DNA of 8,539 bases from Acidobacteriota bacterium (GTDB taxonomy: Bacteria; Acidobacteriota; Terriglobia; Terriglobales; Acidobacteriaceae): NCBI GenBank assembly GCA_021809235.1, contig JAKBAG010000129.1, positions 1-8,539 on the forward strand, written 5' to 3'. Within the stretch, counting starts at the first letter, position 1; every line of letters begins with the position of its first letter. This document shows, piece after piece, positions 1 through 5,877 of this stretch. Under the pieces are notes generated by a model. That model was not told where the DNA came from and made no database searches. It saw only the letters and a program-made list of their open reading frames with translations. Made by a program: the position numbers and the translations under genes.

Positions 1-1026
1 ACGGTAGCTTCCCCTGTGGCAGCGACGCAACCGAAAGCAGAGAGCCAGGCGCGGGTTTCGCCTCCAGTAGCGCCTGCGGCTCCGGTGGCGGCAGTAGCTT
101 CCAACCCTGCAACTTCCAGGCCGATGGTGGCCACAGTGGAGCCTCCTGCCGAGCAGCGCCTGCGCTCCTCGCCGCTGGTGCGGCGTATGGCCAAGGAGCG
201 CGGTGTCGATCTGCAGCGCGTGCGGGGTACGGGCTCGGCTGGGCGCATCACCCGCGATGACCTGCTGGCATACCTGGCATCGCCGTCAGTCTCTACCGGG
301 CAGGAAGCAGCTCCGGAGCTGGTGGAGCAGCGTGTGCCGATGTCGCGGATGCGCGCCATGATTGCCGAGCGCATGGTGGCCAGTCGGCGGACCAGCGCTC
401 ATGCGCATACGGTCTTTCGCATCGACATGACACGCATTGTGCGTTTGCGCGAGCGCGAGAAAGCTACTTTTGAATCTCGGCATGGGGTGCGACTGACGTA
501 TATGCCGTTTGTGGCGTCTGCAGCGATTGCCGCACTGCGGCGCTATCCGGTGCTGAATGCTGCGGTAGATGGCGATGCCATCCAGTACCACGGCAGCGTG
601 AATCTGGGGATTGCAGTGGCGCTGGACTGGGGGCTGATTGTGCCGGTCGTGCATCAGGCGAACCGGATGTCGTTTGCGGAGCTGGCGCGGGCGATTGCCG
701 ATCTTGCCGAGCGGGCGCGCAGCAAAAAGCTGAAGCCGGAAGAGGTAGCTGGTGGCACGTTTACCCTAACCAACTCCGGGCTGTTTGGCGAAGAGTTTGG
801 CACACCGATCCTGAATCAGCCGGAGTCGGCGATTCTGGCCATTGGAGGGCTGAAGAAGGCTCCGGTGGTTCTGACCGATGCCGAAGGCAATGACACGATT
901 GCCATCCGCTCGGTTCAGCACTACTGCCTGGGTATCGACCATCGGATCATCGATGGTGCGGATGCGGGGCGCTTCATGACCGAGTTGAAGCGGCAGTTGG
1001 AAGAGTGGACGGCACCTGTCCTCTGA
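1..1026 (+). CDS. 2-oxo acid dehydrogenase complex, dihydrolipoamide acyltransferase (E2), 5'-truncated
   Basis: This is the C-terminal 341 residues of an E2 subunit. E2 transfers the acyl group from lipoyl-lysine to CoA and forms the cytoplasmic core of pyruvate, branched-chain or 2-oxoglutarate dehydrogenase complexes. The frame is open to base 1, and the lipoyl domain lies outside the window. An Ala/Pro/Val-rich linker (about 1-50) is followed by a peripheral subunit-binding domain (about 56-93, with SSPLVRRMAKERG and GTGSAGRITRDDL), which docks E1 or E3. The acyltransferase domain runs from about 105 to the end. It contains TFTLTNSGLFG and the active-site motif DHRIIDG, with catalytic His314 and Asp318 in fragment numbering. 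A GTG at 16 could be called as a start, but it lies in the linker and would remove the lipoyl domain. The family is certain; which complex it serves cannot be told without the E1 genes. Confidence 0.95.
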   Translation, partial: TVASPVAATQPKAESQARVSPPVAPAAPVAAVASNPATSRPMVATVEPPAEQRLRSSPLVRRMAKERGVDLQRVRGTGSAGRITRDDLLAYLASPSVSTGQEAAPELVEQRVPMSRMRAMIAERMVASRRTSAHAHTVFRIDMTRIVRLREREKATFESRHGVRLTYMPFVASAAIAALRRYPVLNAAVDGDAIQYHGSVNLGIAVALDWGLIVPVVHQANRMSFAELARAIADLAERARSKKLKPEEVAGGTFTLTNSGLFGEEFGTPILNQPESAILAIGGLKKAPVVLTDAEGNDTIAIRSVQHYCLGIDHRIIDGADAGRFMTELKRQLEEWTAPVL

Positions 1027-1096
1027 TTGCGCTGGGGTGGATACCAGGTGGGCACGGGTTTCGAGTGGTGGCCAGGGATTGAGACATCCAGAATTG

Positions 1097-1160
1097 GGCC
1101 GTGCGGGATTAGGCCGTGCGGAGGTCGGACCGTGCCAGGATCAGGCCGCGCCGGAGCGGG
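1097..1160. repeat. Degenerate tandem repeat, about 16 bp x 4, in the E2-alr gap
   Basis: The core CCGTGCG/CCGTGCC/CCGCGCC recurs at 1099, 1114, 1130 and 1146, with intervals of 15, 16 and 16 bp. Each copy is preceded by GG, or by GGA in the third copy. The first two units share GGCCGTGCGG exactly and the later units drift. The array ends just before the probable alr promoter hexamer at 1166. The 150-nt gap otherwise shows no gene, and I found no clear intrinsic terminator for the E2 gene in it. Whether the repeat binds a protein or is a slippage relic cannot be told from sequence alone. Confidence 0.6.
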
Positions 1161-1165
1161 ACGGT

Positions 1166-1171
1166 TAAGAT
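1166..1171 (+). promoter_or_regulatory. Possible -10 hexamer (TAAGAT) for a leaderless alr transcript
   Basis: TAAGAT fits the TANNNT form of a -10 element and ends 5 nt before the GTG at 1177. Transcription would then begin at or very near the start codon. No purine-rich Shine-Dalgarno is visible in front of this GTG, and no good -35 element was found. This is inference from position and motif only. Confidence 0.4.
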
Positions 1172-1176
1172 AAGAC

Positions 1177-2394
1177 GTGGATTCCCTGATGCTGACACGT
1201 CCCTGCTGGGCAGAGATTGATTGCGCCACTTTGACTGGTAACCTGCAGCGTATGCGGAGCCTGGCGGATGGTGCCACGCTTGCATCCATCGTGAAGGGGG
1301 ATGCCTATGGCCACTCGCTGGCCATCTGCGCTCCTGCGCTGCGCAGGTCCGGGGCGGAGTGGCTGGCCGTGACCTCCACAGACGAAGCACTGGCGGCTGC
1401 TGCCTGCTGTGCCGAACCGGAGAAAGACAACCGAATTCTGGTCTTGAGCGGTCCGTTTCCGGGGGATGGTCCTGCGGTAGCGCGTCATGGATTTGTTTGT
1501 GCCGTCTGGCAGCGGAGTCATCTGGAGGAGTTGCAACGCGGCGCTCAGCAGGCGGGCCGCAGCCATCTGGCGGTGCATCTGGAGCTGGATACGGGCATGA
1601 GCCGGCAGGGTGTTTCTCCGGATGGCCTGCAGGAGCTGTTGTCGTCACTGGGTGAGTTTCCGGCCGTGACGGTGGATGGGGTGATGACGCATCTCTACGC
1701 GGCCGACGAGATGGATCGCGCGGCCACGGGCAGCCAGCTGGAGCGGCTTGCCGCGGGGCTGCAACAGGTGTGCCAATGGCTGCAGAAAAACGGTAAGCCG
1801 GCTCCGCTGTGGTTGAGCGTTGGGAATTCAGCGGCGCTGCTGGACCGGACCGTGCGTGAGTCCCTGATGGGGATGGCTGCCGGGCACGGGATGCGGCTGC
1901 TGTTGCGCCCCGGGATCGGGCTCTATGGTGTTACTCCGGAGTTTGATCCGGTAGAGCCGGAAGGCTGTGCGAAGATGGTGCGGGAGCTTCGTCCGGTACT
2001 GAGCTGGAGAACGCGGATCACCAGTCTGCGACGTGTTCCGGTTGGGACGGCGGTCGGCTATAACGCCAGCTTCAGGGCGCATGCGCCGATGCATCTGGCG
2101 CTGCTGGCTGTGGGATATGCGGATGGATTGAGCCGCAGGGTGTCTTCGGCGGGGCATGCGCTGATTGCCGGGGAACGGGCGCCGTATGTCGGGCGCATTT
2201 CCATGGATCAGGCGGTGGTGGATGTCAGCCGGATTGACGCGGAGGCTCTGGCCGAGGGTGCGGAAGTGATTTTGCTGGGCAGCCAGGGCGGGCAAACCAT
2301 TACCGCGCTGGACCATGCCCGATGGGCCGGCACCATTCCGTGGGAGGTTCTGACGTCGATCACGGCGCGGGTACCGCGGATTGCCATGGGCTAA
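1177..2394 (+). CDS. alr: Alanine racemase
   Basis: This is a PLP-dependent, cytoplasmic fold-type III enzyme that interconverts L- and D-alanine and supplies D-Ala for peptidoglycan. The N-terminal TIM barrel opens with CWAEID and carries VKGDAYGH, in which Lys40 is the PLP lysine. The usual motif ends in GHG, here GHS. NSAALL and RPGIGLYG follow, separated by a loop somewhat longer than in well-known homologues. The C-terminal beta domain has VGYNASF, with Tyr295 as the second catalytic base, then VGYADG and GRISMDQ. At 405 residues it is a little longer than the usual 360-390. The start is probably GTG 1177; ATG 1189 is an in-frame alternative that would remove four residues before the conserved N-terminus. 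The hydrolase gene follows after 26 nt on the same strand. Confidence 0.95.
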   Translation: MDSLMLTRPCWAEIDCATLTGNLQRMRSLADGATLASIVKGDAYGHSLAICAPALRRSGAEWLAVTSTDEALAAAACCAEPEKDNRILVLSGPFPGDGPAVARHGFVCAVWQRSHLEELQRGAQQAGRSHLAVHLELDTGMSRQGVSPDGLQELLSSLGEFPAVTVDGVMTHLYAADEMDRAATGSQLERLAAGLQQVCQWLQKNGKPAPLWLSVGNSAALLDRTVRESLMGMAAGHGMRLLLRPGIGLYGVTPEFDPVEPEGCAKMVRELRPVLSWRTRITSLRRVPVGTAVGYNASFRAHAPMHLALLAVGYADGLSRRVSSAGHALIAGERAPYVGRISMDQAVVDVSRIDAEALAEGAEVILLGSQGGQTITALDHARWAGTIPWEVLTSITARVPRIAMG

Positions 2395-2420
2395 ATGCCG
2401 CGCTGATAGACTGAAGTTTC

Positions 2421-3737
2421 ATGCTGAAAAAGCTTTATGCGCGCTGGATGTATGACTGGGAAACACGGCTGACCACCCGGGATCAGAACCGGATTGTGCG
2501 TCCGCTGGAGTGGGGCTTTGACTGGCTGTTGCCGTATCTGCACGAAGTGGGTCTGGCGGCTGAGGCTCGCCGCCTGCTGGATGCGCAGAGAGATGCCGCT
2601 CACCAGCCAGGCCAGGAAGCTCTTGCCAAGGCGCTGATGCAGGCGGTGAATCGGGAGATTCTGGCTGACAGCGACCGGTTTTTTGGCTATCGGATGCCGA
2701 CCGATTTCCGGCTGGAGGAACGCGCACCCCGGCTTTTCCCCACCAATGTGCGTCCGGAGACGCTGCGCAAAGCCGAGCGGATGGAGCAGAAGGCGAGGCA
2801 GGGCAGGCTACAACCGGCTCAGTTTCTGCGCTTTACCTCGCCGGTACGCACACCTTATCCAGAAAACGACACGGTAAATGCCCGCTGGTTCCCGGCTGAG
2901 CCGAAGCCGGGCAAACCGCGACAGGCAATGATCGTGCTGCCGCAGTGGAATGCGGATGCGCTGAGCCACAATGCGCTGTGCTCCATCTTCAATCGTTTCG
3001 GGGTTTCGGCGCTTCGGCTGTCCAAGCCCTTTCACGACATCCGACGTCCGGCTGAGCTGGAGCGGGCCGATTATGCGGTGAGCGCCAATATCGGACGCAC
3101 GCTGGCCGCCACGCAGCAGGCGGTGGTCGATATTCGCTGCTGTCTGGACTGGCTGGAGGCGCAGGGCTATGAGCAGTTCGGCGTGCTGGGCACGAGCCTG
3201 GGCAGCTGCTATGCCTTTCTGGCCAGCGCGCACGATCCGCGGCTGCGCGTGAATGCCTTCAACCACGCCTCGGCTGCCTTCGGGGATGTGGTGTGGACGG
3301 GACAAAGTACGCGCCACATCCGACAGGGGCTGGAGGATGCCGGTCTGCAGCAGGAGGATCTCCGCCAGTTGTGGGCAGGCATCAGCCCCATGCACTACTA
3401 TGCGAAGTTTGCCAGCCATAGCCGGGATGCATGCGAGGTATCCGAGACGGCCAAGCAGGTTCTGCTGGTCTACGCCCGCTACGATCTGACCTTTCCGCTG
3501 GAGTATTCGCTGGAGGTCCTGCGCTCGTTTGATGAGCACGCCATTCGCTTTGAGCGCAGGGAGTTGCCCTGTGGCCACTACACGACCGGAGAGACGCCGT
3601 TTCAGTATATGGACGGCTGGTACCTGGGCTCGTTTGTCTATCGCGCTTTCCGCAGCCTGGCATCCGAGTGTCCCCCTGCGAAGGGGATGGGGAATCCCGA
3701 TGCCACTGCGATGCGCACTGAGCGAAAAAGCGCATAA
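2421..3737 (+). CDS. Alpha/beta hydrolase superfamily protein of unknown substrate
   Basis: This 438-residue protein has no obvious signal peptide. Residues 1 to about 120 are charged and helix-rich, with no motif I recognise. From about residue 165 an alpha/beta-hydrolase core appears. A strand-like segment (QAMIVLPQWN) is followed by the nucleophile elbow GTSLGS with Ser259, a probable acid Asp355 in YARYDLTFP, and a probable base His386 in CGHYTTGE. The order and spacing form a complete Ser-Asp-His triad, so the protein should be an active esterase, lipase or amidase-like enzyme. The layout is somewhat like the ABHD18 (DUF2048) group, but that is a tentative impression. It lies between alr and glyA, 26 nt after one and 9 nt before the other, so co-expression is likely; no metabolic link follows from that. 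ATG 2421 lacks a clear Shine-Dalgarno; TAGACT at 2407-2412 is a weak -10 candidate 8 nt upstream. Confidence 0.85.
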   Translation: MLKKLYARWMYDWETRLTTRDQNRIVRPLEWGFDWLLPYLHEVGLAAEARRLLDAQRDAAHQPGQEALAKALMQAVNREILADSDRFFGYRMPTDFRLEERAPRLFPTNVRPETLRKAERMEQKARQGRLQPAQFLRFTSPVRTPYPENDTVNARWFPAEPKPGKPRQAMIVLPQWNADALSHNALCSIFNRFGVSALRLSKPFHDIRRPAELERADYAVSANIGRTLAATQQAVVDIRCCLDWLEAQGYEQFGVLGTSLGSCYAFLASAHDPRLRVNAFNHASAAFGDVVWTGQSTRHIRQGLEDAGLQQEDLRQLWAGISPMHYYAKFASHSRDACEVSETAKQVLLVYARYDLTFPLEYSLEVLRSFDEHAIRFERRELPCGHYTTGETPFQYMDGWYLGSFVYRAFRSLASECPPAKGMGNPDATAMRTERKSA

Positions 3738-3740
3738 AAT
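3735..3740 (+). promoter_or_regulatory. Possible -10 hexamer (TAAAAT) for a leaderless glyA transcript
   Basis: TAAAAT differs from TATAAT at one base and ends exactly 6 nt before the glyA ATG, placing a start site at or next to the A of ATG. It overlaps the stop codon of the hydrolase gene. No Shine-Dalgarno is visible between the two genes. The -35 region is poor (TGCGCA at 3712-3717). If real, glyA can be transcribed independently of the genes upstream. Confidence 0.45.
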
Positions 3741-3746
3741 ACTGGT

Positions 3747-5033
3747 ATGACCGACCGCATCCCTGCCACGTTTGCCCTTTCCCTGGCTCAGGCTGATCCT
3801 GAAGTCGCCGCCGCACTCGATCACGAACTTCAGCGTCAGCACGAAGGGCTGGAGATGATTGCCAGCGAGAACTTTGTCTCTGAGGCCGTGCTGGAGGCAG
3901 CGGGAAGCGTCTTTACGAACAAGTATGCGGAAGGCTATCCGAGCAAGCGCTACTACGGCGGCTGCGAGTTTACGGATATTGTGGAGAATCTGGCTCGCGA
4001 CCGGGCCAAGGCGTTGTTTGGTGCCGAGCATGCAAATGTGCAGCCACACTCCGGCTCTCAGGCGAATGCGGCAGCATATATGGCAGTGCTGGAGCATGGC
4101 GACACGATTCTGGGACTTGATCTTGCCCATGGTGGACACTTGACGCATGGCCACAAGCTCAGCTTCAGCGGCAAGCAGTTCCGGCCTGTGTTTTATGGTG
4201 TGCGCAAGGATACCGAGACGATCGACTATGACGAGCTGGAAGCGATTGCCGAGCGTGAAAAGCCGCGGCTTATTATTGGTGGCGCCAGTGCCTACTCGCG
4301 CATCTGGGAGTTTGCACGCATGCGTCAGATTGCCGACAGGGTGGGCGCGAAGCTGCTGATCGACATGGCGCATATTGCCGGACTGGTGGCAGGTGGCGCA
4401 CATCCTTCCCCGGTACCGTATGCGCAGATCGTGACGACAACCACGCACAAGACGCTGCGCGGGCCCCGTTCCGGACTGATTCTCTGTGGACAGGAGTTGG
4501 CTGCTGCGATTGACCGCGCCGTCTTTCCAGGGCAGCAGGGTGGTCCGCTGGTGCATATTGTTGCGGCCAAGGCAGTGGCCTTCAAGGAGGCGCTGGATCC
4601 GGGCTTTGCCAACTATGCACATCGCGTGGTGGCCAATGCACGCGTGCTGGCAGCAGCGCTGCAGGAGGCTGGTTTCCGGATCATCTCCGGTGGCACGGAC
4701 AACCATGTGATGCTGGTGGACGTGTTTGCGCGTGGCATGCTGGGCTCGGAGGCGGAACTGGCGCTGGGCAAGGCCGGGATCACCGTGAACAAGAATGCGA
4801 TTCCCTACGATACGAATCCGCCGCTCAAGCCCTCCGGCATTCGCATCGGTACTCCGGCGCTGACCACGCGCGGAATGGGCGAAGACGAGATGCGGCAGAT
4901 CGCGCGATGGATTGCAAAGGCACTGGAGCATCGCACCGACGATGCCGCACTGGCGCGGATTCACGGCGAAGTGACGGAGCTGGCGAATCGCTTTCCGCTC
5001 TATGCCTGGAAGCGCCAGCCGGTAACTGCCTGA
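3747..5033 (+). CDS. glyA: Serine hydroxymethyltransferase
   Basis: This PLP enzyme of the cytoplasm converts serine and tetrahydrofolate to glycine and 5,10-methylene-tetrahydrofolate, the main one-carbon source for purine, thymidylate and methionine synthesis. The 428 residues match the bacterial family length. Visible family motifs in order are GLEMIASENF near the N-terminus, YAEGYPSKRYYGGCE, HSGSQAN, HGGHLTHG (128-135) and DMAHIAG, with Asp206 contacting the PLP ring nitrogen and His209. TTTTHKTLRGPRSG follows, with Lys235 as the Schiff-base lysine, then SGIRIGTPALTTRG, which holds the substrate-carboxylate arginine. All key residues are present, so the enzyme should be active. The start ATG is 9 nt after the hydrolase stop and has no clear Shine-Dalgarno. 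The next gene begins 98 nt downstream, and no intrinsic terminator is seen in that gap. Confidence 0.97.
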   Translation: MTDRIPATFALSLAQADPEVAAALDHELQRQHEGLEMIASENFVSEAVLEAAGSVFTNKYAEGYPSKRYYGGCEFTDIVENLARDRAKALFGAEHANVQPHSGSQANAAAYMAVLEHGDTILGLDLAHGGHLTHGHKLSFSGKQFRPVFYGVRKDTETIDYDELEAIAEREKPRLIIGGASAYSRIWEFARMRQIADRVGAKLLIDMAHIAGLVAGGAHPSPVPYAQIVTTTTHKTLRGPRSGLILCGQELAAAIDRAVFPGQQGGPLVHIVAAKAVAFKEALDPGFANYAHRVVANARVLAAALQEAGFRIISGGTDNHVMLVDVFARGMLGSEAELALGKAGITVNKNAIPYDTNPPLKPSGIRIGTPALTTRGMGEDEMRQIARWIAKALEHRTDDAALARIHGEVTELANRFPLYAWKRQPVTA

Positions 5034-5102
5034 GTGTGCGTGTGCAACTCGGCGGGATATTTCGGGTTTCAGCAGACAACAGGTGCACGGATGCAGGAAG
5101 GT

Positions 5103-5135
5103 ATGAGGCTCCCGGCACGCAGAGGCTTGTTATGA
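5103..5135 (+). other. Possible 10-codon upstream ORF coupled to the secreted-protein gene
   Basis: An ATG at 5103 opens a short frame encoding MRLPARRGLL and ending in TGA at 5133-5135. That stop overlaps the ATG at 5132 as ATGA, the usual arrangement for translational coupling. AGGAAGG at 5095-5101 precedes it, but its end is only 1 nt from the ATG, which is closer than normal. The downstream gene has its own Shine-Dalgarno, so coupling is not required. This may be chance. Confidence 0.2.
5121..5125 (+). promoter_or_regulatory. Ribosome binding site (AGAGG) fixing the start at 5132
   Basis: AGAGG ends 6 nt before ATG 5132. This supports 5132 over any upstream in-frame start, such as those that would run back into glyA. 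The same start gives a clean signal peptide immediately. Confidence 0.65.
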
Positions 5136-5731
5136 GAACGACGATCGCGGCACTGGTACTCTTGCTGGCCACACCGCTGGCATTGCTTGCCGAACCGCAC
5201 GGTAACTGGAGGCCCATGCGCCCACCGGAGCGAGGACCCATGCCCTTCCATGGACAACCGTTCCGTGGCGGTCCGGGAAGAAACTTTGCCGATGGATTTG
5301 GTCATCCGGATGCACCCCATGTGGACTGGCGTGGCGGCCGTGCGGATTGGGTGGGCCATGACATGGGGCCTGGATTTGGTGGCTACCACATGGATCATCC
5401 GTTTGAGTATGGAAGATGGCGTGGTGGCTTTGGTCCGCGCCACATATGGCGCATTGAAGGCGGCGGTCCGGGCCGTTTCTGGTTTGGCGGCAATTACTTC
5501 AGCGTAGCTCCCGATGACTGGGGTTATTGCAATAACTGGAACTGGGAGGACGATGATATTGCGCTCTATCCCGACCAGGATCATGCCGGTTGGTACCTGG
5601 CCTATAATCCCCGCCTAGGCGTGTATGTCCATGTGCAGTACATGGGAGGCCCCGGGTACGTGCCAGGTTATGGCCCTTACGGTGGGGATGGTTACGGCTA
5701 TGGTGGAGACGATGACGGCGACGGAGACTGA
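5132..5731 (+). CDS. Secreted Trp/Gly/Asp-rich protein of unknown function
   Basis: I do not recognise a characterised family. The 199 residues begin with a Sec-type signal peptide: MRTT, then a hydrophobic run to LALLA, with probable cleavage after Ala20. The mature protein therefore lies in the periplasm or outside the cell. Residues about 21-103 are Gly/Pro/His/Met-rich and low in complexity. Residues about 104-171 form a compact Trp/Tyr-rich region (HIWRIEGG, DDWGYCNNWNWEDDDI, DQDHAGWYLAYNPRLGVYVH) that looks like a small folded beta domain and holds the only Cys of the mature part. Residues 172-199 are a Gly/Tyr tail ending in DDDGDGD. His and Asp richness could allow metal binding, but that is a guess. 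The same frame is open upstream to 4907, overlapping glyA, but the signal peptide and AGAGG site fix the start at 5132. A strong terminator follows, so it is the last gene of its transcript. Confidence 0.85.
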   Translation: MRTTIAALVLLLATPLALLAEPHGNWRPMRPPERGPMPFHGQPFRGGPGRNFADGFGHPDAPHVDWRGGRADWVGHDMGPGFGGYHMDHPFEYGRWRGGFGPRHIWRIEGGGPGRFWFGGNYFSVAPDDWGYCNNWNWEDDDIALYPDQDHAGWYLAYNPRLGVYVHVQYMGGPGYVPGYGPYGGDGYGYGGDDDGDGD

Positions 5732-5753
5732 AGTTGCCGCAAACAGCATGCAG

Positions 5754-5789
5754 GGGCTGGATTCGATGGGAATCCAGCCCTTGTTTTTT
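5754..5789 (+). terminator. Strong intrinsic (Rho-independent) terminator
   Basis: A perfect 11-bp stem pairs GGGCTGGATTC (5754-5764) with GAATCCAGCCC (5770-5780) around a 5-nt loop. It is followed by TTGTTTTTT (5781-5789). It lies 22 nt after the stop of the secreted-protein gene and separates that unit from the GH2 gene. In the minus direction the stem has no comparable T tract, so it should work mainly on the plus strand. Confidence 0.9.
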
Positions 5790-5817
5790 GCCTTGGAATG
5801 GAGCAGGCATGTAGGAT
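5788..5817 (+). promoter_or_regulatory. Weak candidate promoter for the GH2 gene
   Basis: TTGCCT (5788-5793) and TAGGAT (5812-5817) are separated by 18 bp, each matching 4 of 6 sigma-70 consensus bases. A promoter is expected somewhere between the terminator and the GH2 start at 5878, since the upstream transcript should end at about 5789. These hexamers are the best I see by eye, and the assignment is weak. Confidence 0.25.
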
Positions 5818-5865
5818 GGGTTCGCTCGCTGCACCGCGTCTGCGGCACGCAGAAAATCCTCCATC

Positions 5866-5871
5866 GGAAGG
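5866..5871 (+). promoter_or_regulatory. Ribosome binding site (GGAAGG) for the GH2 gene
   Basis: GGAAGG lies 6 nt before ATG 5878, an ideal spacing, and fixes the start of the GH2 gene. It contrasts with alr, the hydrolase and glyA, which lack such sites. Confidence 0.7.
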
Positions 5872-5877
5872 TGTTGT

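Noticed and set aside
16..18. GTG as the start of the E2 gene
   Set aside because: The frame is open to base 1, and this codon lies in the Ala/Pro-rich linker. Starting here would leave no lipoyl domain.
1109..1648. Minus-strand open frame over the E2-alr gap and the alr 5' end
   Set aside because: It is Pro/Arg/His-rich, antisense to well-supported alr, and runs through the tandem repeat. No recognisable domain is present.
3669..3687. Short hairpin (TCCCC/GGGGA) near the end of the hydrolase gene as a terminator
   Set aside because: The stem is about 5 bp with no T tract, and it lies inside the coding region about 50 nt before the stop.
2808..4964. Very long open frame (about 718 codons) on the minus strand
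   Set aside because: It lies antisense to the hydrolase and glyA genes, both firmly supported by family motifs. Its translation is rich in His, Arg, Gln and Cys without domain-like patterns. It is a by-product of high-GC codon use on the plus strand.
4907..5131. Upstream extension of the secreted-protein frame into glyA
   Set aside because: It would overlap the glyA C-terminus by 127 bases and bury the signal peptide about 75 residues inside. The start at 5132 has AGAGG at 6 nt and an immediate signal peptide.
5793..5817. TTGGAA and TAGGAT as a promoter pair
   Set aside because: The spacer is only 13 bp, too short for sigma-70; the TTGCCT pairing with an 18-bp spacer was listed instead, at low confidence.
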